DNA of 64,000 bases from Paragonimus skrjabini miyazakii (Eukaryota > Platyhelminthes > Trematoda > Plagiorchiida > Troglotrematidae): the NCBI GenBank assembly GCA_014338405.1, contig JTDE01000153.1:243559-307558 (forward strand). Direction: 5' to 3'. The notes beneath the pieces are model-generated. The model did not search any database, was not told the DNA's origin, and was given only the letters and a program-made list of their open reading frames with translations. Every line of letters starts with the position of its first letter. The stretch's first letter is position 1. Shown here piece after piece: positions 49,741 to 61,930 of this stretch. Position numbers and translations under genes: made by a program.

Positions 49741-52613
49741 CCGTACCATTCCTAGTTCTTCCGCTTAGCCTTTTTATTATTTTTTGGCCATCTCAGTAAC
49801 GTTTTCTTCTAGGATATTTTACGTCACTGTCGAGGTGAGCTGCAGCCCGAGCCACGGTATCTTCTGGGCAGGCTCTTGGCTGTTATGATCATGACGATGA
49901 GGTATCTAGCGACTGCGTGTCCTTCGACTACAGTGACCCATTCACTTAACCAACATATTATTTGAACCGAACCCGAACTCGCCATGCTGACCGTCGAACA
50001 TCAGAAATTGACGACCATTTGCAACGTGGACGGCGAATTGATAAGTCGCGACTTCGCCGCAATACGTGAGATGGATATCATGTACAAAGCCTCAAACATG
50101 AGCGATTCAACGTTGGCATGGCCATTTCCATAATGTAAGGCAGCAGTGATTCGGTCAATGTGTGAGGTGTTACATGGTCAAAAGGAAGGAGTTGGCCTTT
50201 CTGAACCACGTCGTCAGTGACCTGAGCTACAAGGAATTGCTTCAATAACATATGCTACAATCATAGTCTACGCAAAACGACCAAATATTTCACGATTATT
50301 GCGGTACACCCGATTAAAAAAGCCACCGTAGTGAAAGTTAAGTCATCTAATTCAAGTCATTTGTGCCATGTGGTTTTGTCCAACGATCTGTTCGGGATAC
50401 GGTGGTCATTCGCAACGATAGCACATATGGCGGTTTCGTGTTAGAAATGAATAAGTGAAGAATGAATGTTATACGATAAGGATTATTCAGACGAACAACG
50501 CCAAGAAGGAAATAAAAGTAATCAATATACGACCAGTTCAGTGCGCTAGCCGTGCCACTTTTTCTATTGAGATGGGAGCAAAAACGCCGTCAGAAGATCC
50601 ACAGTGTGCGTCAACTTTCAAGAATAGGTCGATCAGTTTGAAACCGACAAAGCCACTGCCGATTTGGACAGTGGGTTTTGTAGTACAGACAAATGCTGAC
50701 CAAAAGACCAACCTATTCAATTTCAGGGTCTGACTCGTTAAATGTTCACCCCTGTGTAGCAGGAATCCGCCAGTGGTGTACGGGCGTTTTTTGACTCAGA
50801 TATATACCTTTGCTTATCCCTCAGTAGAACATCGAGAACTGACCACTTCCTAAAACTCTTCCGGTGTACCTTCTCTTGAACATCTTCGGTTTATTTTCGG
50901 TAACTGGCGGTAAGCGTGTTCGCTTTCAGAAATGAAAGTACGATGATTAAGAATATCCGACACGGTTTCGGGATTAAATCTTTCACAAACTCCAGATAAG
51001 GGATGGGACGCCTTTGGTAGAAACCTGACTTTGTCAACACAATCCGCGTATATATTCGCCTCACAGGAACAGAAATATCAATCGTCACAGGTATTGGATA
51101 TATTGCGGGGAAACCTATTTTTGTCCATTTCCTAACAATATGTGATTGCTTCTGGCGCGGTTCATCACAAAATGTGGCTGGTGTGCCTTTAATTACTTTA
51201 CTACCACTTTGTCTGGTTCTTATTACACGTCCAAAAAGTGTTTGTTGTTTCACTGCCGTTTTCCATAAGTGTGCGACCAAATCATGCCGAGGGTAGGTAA
51301 CTTCCAGCAGTAAGTAGATATCTGTTTTCCGTGGAAGCACTCTCAACTCGATCACTGATTGAAGTGCCTTTTTAACTGACATGTCCCAGGCATCGAAGCG
51401 TCCTCCACTTTAATGGTTCCAGTTTCTTGATATTTCGCAATATCTCTAATGCACTATATGTAATCATCTAGGTGACGAAAACTGAGGAAATAGGTGGACT
51501 TACTAAATGCTGCATATACAAGAAATGTGCGCCCGATTCTCGGCAGCACGGCGACTATATCAATGTGAGATTTCTTCCGATCAAGTTATCCCTTGTCGAG
51601 TACACCAGTTGTTAAGACAGAGAAGTCACACTTATCGACATAAAACGAATCACAGAGGAGCCCAACATTCCAGTACAATGAACTTCATGAAGCAGACCGA
51701 CCTATGAATAGCCAATGCAGTCTACTATCTCAGATGCGTCACTCGCCGCCTTTACTGAATGCAAGAATTTTTCAAATGCGATGAATAAGGTCTTTTTAAT
51801 CTTTCAATGTTACGACATGAATACTCCCTGCACTTGGTAGCTGTAACCGAGGCGGTAAATTGAATAGTTTAATGTTGCTGAACACACACGTCTGAACGGG
51901 CTGACTAGTCGCAATACGATCATCCTGCTGCAGAATCGTTTCGGCAAACTGACGGAAATCTCTCTATTCATCAATGTTCACCATTAAGATGTGTGCGCAA
52001 GTTCGAGAATGGAATGAGTTCCTACTAAAACAAACCCAGTGATCATGGATTACGATTACTAAGAAAATCGTCTTTCTTTTCCGCAAAACAGGAATGCAGT
52101 AGTACTAGAGTATTAATAAAATACATACCACCATCACGTGTTTTCCCCGAACATATGATTTAGCGTCTGAAACACGCAAAAAATAATCCAAACTCACCTC
52201 AGTTGACTGCGTCCTTGATGTGATAACTACATTAGTTTTCAGTACAAGTTAACCAGTTCCCAGACGGCGCAGTATACCCCAACTGCTCTCTCGATCAATG
52301 AACGAGAGGAAAATGTTTCGCTTTTATAATTTGTAGAATCTCCCATCGCTCGTTGTGGAACTGCCACATCCGAGTTGCCGGCCTGAATACGGGCATATTT
52401 TTGTTGAGCGACCTAAGAATTCACGGGTATACTTGATTGTCCCGGAAATTATACACTTAATTACGTGAAGACAGACTGACTGTCGCACTGATAGCCTGGA
52501 CTCCATTAGCATTCTGCTTGTTCCGTACGTTTCAAGGTACTTGGTAGCCATGTTTCAATGGTTATCAGGTAACTGAAAATCCCAGTAGAACTCGAGGAAA
52601 ACAACGTTGTGAG
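49741..52613. other. Stretch without a supported gene
   Basis: Contains a 163-codon minus-strand open frame (50891-51382, listed separately) and a 92-codon + strand frame at 50455-50733. Neither matches a family I know. The region 49930-50730 has broken open stretches on the + strand that could be transposon remains. Confidence 0.35.
50891..51382 (-). other. Unassigned 163-codon open reading frame
   Basis: One of the longest open frames in the window. It is basic, with a hydrophobic patch near the C terminus (IFLIIVLSFL). I see no signal peptide, zinc-binding pattern or transposase motif. In 64 kb about one frame of this length is expected by chance, so coding status is open. Confidence 0.2.
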
Positions 52614-53908
52614 AAACGGACTGTTTTCAATCGGTTCTCTTCTTTATCTGATATAGTAATCCAGTACCGATAGAAGACATACGTAGTGAGATATTAACAT
52701 TTCGTTTAATCTCTCCAGTCACGAACAAAAAACATTGGAATATATAGGACATGCGGATAGTAACAACAATATAAACGATCAACAATTGGGTTTACACAAA
52801 ACAAGCACTGTTATCAGTTCCAGGGCAGACAAACTGATAACAGTGCTTGTTTTGTGTAAACCCGATCGTTGATTGTTTCTATTGTTGTTGCTATCCGCAT
52901 GTCCTATATATTCCAATGTTTTACGTTCGTGACTGAAGAGAGTAAACGAAATGTTAACATCCCGTGACGTATGTCTTCTATCGTTACTGGTGAATTGGAC
53001 CAAGGGAACTCAGTGTTTTAAACGATATAGTAATGTAAAATTAAGTAATAACTGGAAGGTTGACTAACAAATGGGGAAAGTACAGTGCAATTAGACATAT
53101 GGTTAAGAGTACTTCGCTGTGGTTACGGACACCAAGGAACTTAGTTGTTGATGTTCAATATTAATCGGATTGGATCAGTGGGATGAGGACAAATGGTCGC
53201 GGGGGTTAGGCGGTCATGTTTGGTCAAGGAAGACACGAAGTTTAAACTGAATGTTTCTGAGTATACACATTTGAGTGAGGTATTCGGATTGCGATTGCCT
53301 CGGTTATCAACAAGATGCACAATTAGACCATTTATAGTTAGGATAAGGTGGACGGTACGGAAGGCTTTCTGTCTATCTGACCACAATCGAGAAAATGAGC
53401 CAGAATTGATGCTTTTATTGGGCCAGAGCGAATCCAGGCAACAATGTAAGTCGATCCCTCAAATAAACGCTTAGTAGTGCAATCTATATATGCTGGATGA
53501 CAGAAGCAGCCAAATGAATAAACTAAGAGGAGGATAACATTATTATGCACGTTATTTTTTTAACTCCAGTGGTCAAATGTTGCATATTGTCGATAGCCCA
53601 GGTAGTCGCAATCCGAAAACCACAATCGAATTTGTGTACTCAGAAACATTCAGCTTAAACTTCGTGTCTTCCTTGGCCAAACACGACCGCCCAACCCCCG
53701 CGACGATTTGTCCCCATCCCACTGATCCAATCCGATTAACAGTGAACATCGACAACCAACTTCCTTGCTGTCCGTAACCGCAACGAAGTACTGTTAACCA
53801 TATGTCTAATTGTACTGTATCTTCCTCATTTGTTAGTTAACCAGTTATTACTTAATTTTACATTACCAAATCAGACAAAGAGGGGAACTGATGGAAAACA
53901 GTCTGTTT
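52614..53908. repeat. Large inverted repeat with an element inserted in one arm
   Basis: The right arm 53578-53908 is the reverse complement, by eye about 85-90%, of 53031-53318 plus 52614-52660. The left arm is therefore split, and the missing join is exactly where the 52661-53023 insertion sits. Without the insertion, each arm is about 330 bases around a 259-base spacer (53319-53577). Both arms keep an open frame reading SETFSLNFVSSL and ATICPHPTDPIRL. I recognise no protein family. The unit looks like a fold-back transposon or an inverted duplication. Confidence 0.88.
52661..53023 (+). mobile_element. Penelope-derived snap-back hairpin insertion
   Basis: Arms 52661-52817 and 52834-52990 are near-perfect reverse complements around a 16-base loop (TTCCAGGGCAGACAAA). 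A 33-base tail ending GTGTTTTAAAC follows. The right half and tail match, in reverse, the 3' untranslated part of the Penelope-like copy at 57866-58060. The insertion is flanked by an exact 11-base direct repeat, GATATAGTAAT, at 52650-52660 and 53024-53034. No protein-coding part is left. Confidence 0.9.
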
Positions 53909-56900
53909 GTTATAATTTGGCCCTTCATTATCCGCAGAGAGCTACTAGCCTCACGGACTTCCCGTTTCTCCATCAAAGTCAAGTGAGCCTGGCTAACTTA
54001 GGCCGGCACGACTTGTTAGTAAACGAATGCGAAGTGTTGTGTTTCAGATGTAACCAGCCCTCTATCATTCATATTTGTAATGCGTTATTGTGGCACCGGT
54101 GCCGCCTCAACTGAAATGACTAGTCAATACCTGAACGGTATATAAGATCATAGGCGTGTTTCCTCTTTTTGTTATTCAGTTCATGGGGGAAGGGCGATGA
54201 CAGGGCAGTTTTAACCTTCAATGGACGAAGACTTGGGTTGAGGCAAACATGAAGTCAGATTACGTTTACTGAATTATCTGGTGTATGTGAACCTTCAGTA
54301 TGCGTTCTGTTAAGATCGCGTGGTCAACCAAGACGGAACAATGAATACCGCCACGGAATACGAAAGAGGTAAACTGTACTCAACCGAATACAGCTAAACA
54401 ACAGGGAGGCGAACCCTGGAAGAGCTGTAAGCTGAAACCCATACCAGCGGTAAAAATACTGACATTAAACCTCAGTACTCGTAGACTGTGAAACTAATCT
54501 AATCTGCATAGGCTAGTTCACTGAAAGGTCAGTTCATTAATCGGAAACAAGCTAAGGATAGGGTGGTAGAAACTCATTAGTGGTACGAAGCCAGAATTAT
54601 AAAACTTCTCCAGAACATCTCGGAAAATGGACAGCTTTTGGGTAGAATGAGACGTTACACAGCACGTTCACACTTGGAGTGACGTCCATCTGTATTATTC
54701 TCGAAAGATTCAAAATGACTCGAATTGGGGCCGCGACCTTCACGTTTTACAACAATGACTGTGATATGGACATACGTGAAGAATGGTAGTGAAAGTGACG
54801 TAAAATGTTCTAGTGGTGGTCACTGTAGAAGAGCTCCATACCAAAAGACCAGTCCTTGTGAGGGTTAAGGTTGTGGCCTATCAACGCTGAATGCCTTTTG
54901 AATAAGTCGCACGATTTCCTAAAACGTGGTTGCCGTCGGGAGTCGTCACTATGGGAGAGGTCGGTGTAGAGGAAGCCTGTCTATATACATAAGTAAAACA
55001 GTATTCACGAATACACGGAACAAACACGGATGGAAATAAAAACCATTCGTGAATCAAGCAACTTAACACAAAAAACCCGCCGAATTTTTTTCACAACCCA
55101 TCGTTAAAATTCTGAACCGAAATAAGAGCGTCCTTGGACCACAACTGAACGAGACAATTGTTATGCTTTTAAAAATCACCAGAGCGCCACAGATGTGGTT
55201 TCTGTGCAAACGAGCAACGGCCACGTAACTAAACATGGTTCATATCATTGGTCTTTCAGGTAAACAGTTGGTAAAGGTGGAACGATCGGTGAATGGTCTA
55301 AAACGATGTCACATTTACATTTTATTTCATAATCTTCGAGGCGCAACAAAGTTTTGATATGGTAACGCACTTTCTTGGGCTTCGCACGCCATTGTCGGAC
55401 TTTGAGAGTGACAACAACCACCCCAACTACTCAGACTTTTTAAATTCAGGTTATTCATGGAATAACTTTTGCCGAACCCCTCAATTAACTTCTTAGGCGC
55501 CGATAACGTCACCGGTTCATAGTCGGTGGGGTAAAATTTTAAACGTCTGATGTATACTCAGCATCACACTTCAAATTCTGCCCACTTCCTCGCTGTCAAG
55601 TATGTGCCTAATCAACACCTATACACATTTGCGTACCTCATCCACCAACCCAGTGAAATTATACGATCGAGCCGTTACCATAAGCTCTGCCCCAATCGCC
55701 AGCCTGATAGGGCAATCGGCGTGACAAGGATTGTACCCACGAACCCTAACCCTACGTGAAACCTAGATTATCCGCCGAGGGGACGACAACCATTAGCAGC
55801 TTTCTCACGGCCCTGTCATTATCAAACATGACTCGTGAACAGCCAGCTTAATGAGCCGGAAACCTCTGTTACAACTTAGCCCCAATCAGTGAGTGATTAT
55901 TAGATTATGTGGGTTCGCTAATGTATGCGCGTTTTTAATGCACTTCATAAGCGCATTGTTCGAGTATGCACCACTGGAGGCATTGCAGGTCGACCACGTA
56001 CCCACTTAATCATACTGATGTTTCGTTTGTCGGTCCTTCGTATCCACATGACGTAGACAACCCCGGCTCTATCCAAAATGCTAATATGGGGTGGTAGTGC
56101 ACACCATTAGGACACGGATCAAATGGTCTAATAACAATCTTGGAAGAAAACAAAATCGCATTAGCCTATTTGCATTCAGTCTTGAAAACGAAACATTTTG
56201 CTATAAGTGCTTTCAGTGGACCGCGCACCGTTTATGTTAAATTACATTAAAACTAATGTGAACAGAACACAATAAAAGTGGAATTCATAACAGGTTTATC
56301 CGTATATCAAGAGATTACAAAACCATAAGTCCGCGCACGAATTTCACAGTCACCAGCAGATACACCAGTAACTAAACAGAACACCTAAAGAGACCGCCCA
56401 ATCAATTTTGGTACTGCCCCGTCCTAAATTATCGGTAAGCACTGGTGAGACTCCGATGCAATAGCTTTCGAAGTTCGGAGAGAGTGACCTAAAAACTTTT
56501 GCCCACTATTGCGTCAGTTCACGTCCAGGTAAATAAAATGATCACTTTATGTGAGGAGGATCATTCTCAATCCGACATCCTCTAGTCAGTTCCAGAAACT
56601 TGCGGACTTATTAGACAAAGGGCCTGAAAGAAACTAGAACCCACAACCTTCGTTATAAACAAAGCTGTTATCCACTAGCTCACACCGGTCCTACGACCAC
56701 CGCTGGCAATAGGACGAATGAGGATTTTGTGTATAACAGGACTAATAGGTTGTCTTACCAAAATCTGGTTCGAATCCGTCTCAGAATGACTTGTGTAATA
56801 GGATAATCCCCGTGAAATTAGCGCAAACAGGCAATTATACGAAATTTTGTCTTATATAAGCGGGTAGCTATAATCGTCATTACACAGTAACAGTCTGAGC

Positions 56901-57852
56901 AAACTTATGCCACGAGCTTTCTGCAATTAATCGAAAGTAAAAAATAAGTTTACTGTGTATCGAGACGATTCTGCATTACACAGGTTTAGACAAGTAAAAC
57001 GATTGTCAGAAGAGTAGACGAATCCCAGCGTTAATCTAAATAAGCAATAATGTAGAGACCTGTTCAACAAAACAAACCGGGTTCACATTTGACTGAGGAA
57101 AGGGAGAACGCACCCAAAAAAGAATAAATAAGCCTATCATCGTCACAGTAAAACATGTAATCAGAGAGATAGAAAAAAACTTTTAAAACGAATATTGTGT
57201 TAATCGAATTTATACAAAAATAAAACGATGGACCCGCACGCGTGTTCACTCAACTTCATCACAAGATAACCTAAAAATAAGTGATGTAACCATGAGAACC
57301 ATCAATGGCAATATATACATATAACGAGAAATACATAAAGTGGCAAACGTGTCAGAACATACGGGAGCAAAAGGACTGTGAAGGGCAAGGGAGAAAAGTC
57401 GTTACACCAGTGCACGCAGACATTCGCAATACGAATGCCAGTGACTTCTACTCTTCACCATACCAGACGGCGTCTTCGACCAAAGATGTTCAGTTACCTG
57501 ATTCTCGAAATGGAAATCAAGAACGCCTCATCAAATAACCCCTCAGAATCAATGATTTCACACCTAGAATCTAAGTAATGTAGTGACCACCAGGTTGCGG
57601 CTTGCAGCCTGATCCATCGTCTGCAAACAAGGTACGGTGTGTCAAACAATGAGGTGGTATTCATAAGACGTCAAAGCCAAAGGTGCCTGTAAGACGTGAT
57701 CAATATTCTCATCGGTTGACAGAATCTGTCGGTCTTGAAGGCACGTCGGAAAACTTCGTCAATGCTGACACAGCGGTCCCACTACAGGCCGGTAATTCCC
57801 CCCCCCAGAGAAACCAATGAGTGAAAACCGACATTGCGAATATCCTCTGGGC
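53909..57852. other. Stretch without a supported gene
   Basis: A tRNA-like pair near 56620-56800 is listed separately. A poly-C run lies at about 57799-57807. The open frames at 53830-54114, 55550-55759 and 57305-57538 have no family resemblance. Confidence 0.4.
56620..56800. repeat. tRNA-like promoter boxes, possible SINE remnants
   Basis: On the minus strand, GTGAGCTAGTGGATAACAGC (A-box-like) is followed by TTGTGGGTTCTAGTTTC (B-box-like) at about 56624-56692. On the + strand, CTGGTTCGAATCCG at about 56766-56779 is a perfect B box with only a weak A box upstream. Both are too degenerate to be working tRNAs. Confidence 0.45.
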
Positions 57853-57865
57853 GGATAGATCTTTA

Positions 57866-58314
57866 AAACACTGCGTTCCCTTGATCAAATTCACCAATAA
57901 CGATAGAAGACATACGTCACGGGATGTTAACATTTCGTTTACTCTCTTCAGTCACGAACGTAAAACATTGGAATATATAGGACATGCGGATAGCAACAAC
58001 AATAGAAACAATCAACAATTGGGTTTACACACAACAAGGACTGTTATCAATTCCAGGGCAGACAAACTGCATGAGTCAACAGTTTATGCACACACAGGAC
58101 CGGACGGCGAGTATTGATTAGCATAGCTTCGGAGAAGGCAAGCAACTTCGGATTCCGATTACGCAACAACACATGAAACGAATTGGCGGGGTCAACAACG
58201 TGACCTGTTTCCATGATGTGCTTTGCTATGGATGAGTTCGGATTTCGTCTCACTCGCGAAGAGAGTAAACGAAATGTTAACATCTCATGACGTATGTCTT
58301 CTATCGTTATTGGT
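57866..58314 (-). mobile_element. Penelope-like insertion: GIY-YIG C terminus, 3' end and inverted 5' tip
   Basis: On the minus strand the frame reads RVRRNPNSSIAKHIMETGH, LLRNRNPKLLAFSEAMLINT and RRPVLCVHKLL, the C-terminal end of a Penelope GIY-YIG domain. About 190 bases of 3' sequence ending at 57866 follow. The other end, 58259-58314, is an inverted copy of 57892-57949. The whole is bracketed by an exact 13-base direct repeat, GGATAGATCTTTA, at 57853-57865 and 58315-58327. It belongs to the same family as 52661-53023. The 5' part of the element, including the reverse transcriptase, was never inserted or is lost. Confidence 0.88.
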
Positions 58315-58327
58315 GGATAGATCTTTA

Positions 58328-58500
58328 TCAACCTGTACCATCTGTGGCGCCGAAAAACGTCTGCCGTCGAAGCAGTGTTCAAAGCCTGTGTGCGTTCTGC
58401 TTTATTTTACGGTCCGGAAATGTGACCCTCACGTGTCGAAGACAAGAACAGACTTCCTGTGTTTGATGGTCATCGTCTTTTTCAAATGGAATCATCACGT
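58328..58500 (+). mobile_element. Non-LTR retrotransposon fragment interrupted by Penelope insertion
   Basis: The frame reads NLYHLWRR, then after a frameshift AVFKACVRSALFYGPEM, a stop, PSRVEDKNRLPVFDGHRLF. This is the region after the reverse transcriptase in LINEs (compare VRIRSVLLYG at about 49265 here). The Penelope insertion ends immediately upstream, with its target duplication at 58315-58327, so the LINE was already present and decayed or decaying. Confidence 0.8.
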
Positions 58501-58509
58501 GCGCGCGAT

Positions 58510-61340
58510 AGCAGTGGGACAAGCTGCCTCGATCTAACTGGAGAACAAGTCCTCTTGTTAGAGAAGTCCCAAGAAGGGAACCTCGTTCGACTGGAGGACT
58601 AACATAACCATCCCGTCTTCAAGACGGTTCTCAGTTATGTGTGAAACAACCGTCGACGGACAAATTTGGTTCTCATCGTATTAGCTTTTTATGGTTGTGG
58701 CCCTTCTCAAGCCAACAACAAGTAAAAAACTGGCCTCTACTCTGGTCACAGCCATATTGATCTGACTTTTACGTATCACTAAAGCCGTACCAGCCAAATC
58801 CGTAGATGATCGACGCTACTTGCATTCCCAGAGGTCCGTCAGGCTTTTGTCTTACAGAACAAGGCATAACTCAGGGACTGTGGTGATATGTGCCTTAGAA
58901 GTATCAACTTACTCAAAGCTGTTTACCAGTAGACGTCATAAAATGGAAGCATCCGATGAACCAGCATTGCTTTCTAAAACGCAAGTAAAGTCCCACATTT
59001 TATTCGACCTTATTGTTAGCAACATTCTTGGGAACATTGTGATCGACTGCCAACACAGAAGTGTGGAGCTACCCTCTGATGACCAATTTCAAAACGAACT
59101 AAAACGACACCCCTTCAGTCTGCAATATCACAGAGATAGCGTAAGACGTCGTCGATAGGCTAGATTTATCCGTTAGTTGCTTCGGCCTGTGATTTGCCTC
59201 AGCGAAGTGTTTGTCAACAGTTTAAAGACATTCATAAGGAAAATCACACATACGTATACAAACACGCATACACGGCACATGCAAAGATGCATTAAAGATT
59301 TTAGCCGTACCGGTGTGCATGTGGACAGATACATGTATACACTTACTCACGGATATACCAATACATATAAAACCATAAGTACAGCTTTGCACCTGCATAT
59401 AAAATCACATGCGTACTTGCCTCAACTTCTTTGGACAACTTGTTTCTCTCTCTCCGCGATCTCGAGCGTTATAGAACCAAAGTCTCACAAACCTTGATAA
59501 GTCACCGCGATATGCTGTGGGGGTGGTCCCGTTTGCTTAAAACGACTTCTATAGATCAGGAAAAATTACAGTAAATTAGTGGTAACCTTCCAAGATTCAT
59601 CGAAGTAAGAAGTTCTTGAAGGCAAATCGTGACTTACCTCCGGCAAAGGTAACTGTGATGAAAATCTATTCGATTCACCGCTTATCCAAACCCCGACACA
59701 ATAGGAGTTCTAACAAGAGACCAATCCAAACGTCGCGTTGAAAATACTACATCAGGATTGGACGAACAGTCTCAATGTTACGTCATCTGTAATTCGCTTG
59801 TTTCTTTGTTCCGTATTGCACCAATTAACGTTCAGTTTGTGACTTTGTATGTGTCCACATGATCAGCCAATGAGTGACTATGATTTCTTTATTAATGTTG
59901 TACATCCATAAATTCGGCTTCTTGTCTCACGAATATGAACTGTTTACTGCAACCAGGTCTGCAACGAGGTCTTCTGCTTACTACTTGCGTGGGAGGTTTC
60001 AATCCGAGTACGATTTCTAGGGTTATTCGAAGTCCCTAATTCCGAGTATTACAGTAACTTTGCGACACAAAAATCCCGGAGACAACAGCGGACGAGGGCA
60101 CGTGAAGTGGAAGCGTACAGGCTACTGAACACACTAACCTGAAACGCTATGTATGGAGGAAATATGACCCACAACATACGCCCTGTAATCAGGATCATTC
60201 AACTGCAGCTCGTTTTCCCAGCTGAATCACATTCTGAAAAGGTAGTGAAACGAAACGACATGGAATGTTTACATTGTTCGGTCCACTCACTAGAAAGAGG
60301 CAGTAATTATCCAGACGTACAAATACCATCCGTAAGCAGGCGAGCGTCACTAACCAACAGGAAGTTAGCGATACAGCACTCTTGAATGAAAAGTAAGACG
60401 GTGATGTAGCAATTTTGTCCGTGGCACCTTGATTAATAGAAGTAAAAGACCCCAGGGGGTACTGACAGTCGGAGGTGCAAAGACGAGGAAGTAGCAACGG
60501 GCGACGATTTAGGTGAGGGATCAAAGGCCACCTGACTGGCACATTTACAACGTGATGGTGACATTTCTGGGGCATGCTCGACAACTTCACGATCGGCAGC
60601 ACCTGACACCAAATGACCAGTCAGATAAAGTTATCACTGTTACATATATCCGGTTGAGACTTAGTATGCACCACATTTTCATCCTCCATTCCGAATGCCA
60701 ATGCAGAACAACCCGACTGGTGTGCTGTGTGTCGCTGAACTACAGCTGCTCGTTCTAATTCTAAGATATGGCCCAGCAAACAAAACGGATTGGCCCCTGT
60801 CTGACCACTAGTCAGACTGGGATTGGCGTGCACCACATACTGGAGTCGGTCCGACTTTGGCTTGGCCAGACAGGCAGTGGGCCAACGAAAAAACTTGCCA
60901 ACACACTGTTTACTGGATTGTACGATGCGAGCATTGGCTAAAACATTTCACAACAAATTCGATGCTTTCCGACCTCGCTTATGTCTATAAGCATCACGAC
61001 TGAAACCTCTACATATAACGCACCCCGCTGAACATACACTTAAACCTGTACATCAACATATAGAACCTTCATAGTATCCGCGCGAACTGCGCTGACGAGA
61101 GAACACACGCTTGCCATCGTTGCATCCTAACGAACGCAAAAAGAAGAGTATGTAGAACGGAAGAATATATTTTGTACAAGAGGTAAACAACCAAAGCTTC
61201 TTCCCGTTCACTCGTCCAGGTCTATTGTGTGCTTTTCTGGCCCACTGCCGGTAGCAATCTCATATGAGGACATTGCGGAATGAAACCATCGATTACCATT
61301 GTAATCGTTAATTTTTATCATTCTGCGCGCCGTACGACCT
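58510..61340. other. Stretch without a supported gene
   Basis: Open frames at 58820-59158, 59177-59497 and 60195-60602 have no recognised domain; the 59240-59300 part is an impure ACACATAC-type simple sequence. The region from about 61000 may belong to the downstream end of the CACTA-type element. Confidence 0.4.
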
Positions 61341-61345
61341 CCGTT

Positions 61346-61930
61346 CTAATCTTTCGCTCCCTGAAGCCACCGTTTGATGGAATGGTATGTTCCCTTCCAA
61401 CTCCGAGGGATAATTGTGCTCTTCACGTACGGCAGCCACAGAAGTGGTAGATAATGTGAATGACAGTTACAAACAATGGCTTCGCACAACGAGGTACCCA
61501 CCGGCCGAGCCTTGTTATTAATACCAAGCCAGTTCACCTCACCACTGACTTCGTTACCGAAGACGAAAGCGCAGACTTTGCGCACGCATTCCGCTACTCT
61601 CCTCCCACGATGAAAACCTGGTGTAATAGGGATTATCTTATCTAACCATCTGTTCTAAGTATGCTGGTGACTGCAGCTCTTTTTGAAACCTTTGTAGTGC
61701 CTCACGGTCGATCAACGGGAATATGTTCCAGATGGTATTCCAAATCAGCTTTTCCGTATATAAATCCCCTGCGGACGGAACTGAGGAGACGCACGACAAA
61801 TACGATGAAATGGTATTCAGTTTCCTCCATACGTATCACGCGCTCGTCGATCAGCGTTATGGACTCCTTCAAATACATCATCTGGTTGTCGAAGCGATGC
61901 ATTATTCGTTTCACATGGTGATGCAAGTCC
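61346..61930 (-). pseudogene. DUF4806-like companion gene of CACTA-type element, broken
   Basis: Minus-strand frames give, in order, IMHRFDNQMMYLKESITLIDER (coiled-coil-like), FIYGKADLEYHLEHI (compare the DUF4806 pattern LxxLExxL), then NWLG and AVREEHNYPSELEGN, and finally HSIKRWLQGAKD before the stop at 61346. Order and spacing resemble DUF4806 proteins, which in animals often sit beside a Tnp2-type transposase. At least two frameshifts and several stops break it. It lies directly downstream of the transposase remnant on the same strand, which supports a single two-gene transposon. The similarity is moderate. Confidence 0.55.

Noticed and set aside
52779..53003. Pair of similar frames at 52779-53003 (-) and 57821-58117 (+), considered as a conserved gene
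   Set aside because: They are translations of the shared 3' untranslated hairpin sequence of the Penelope family, not the coding region.
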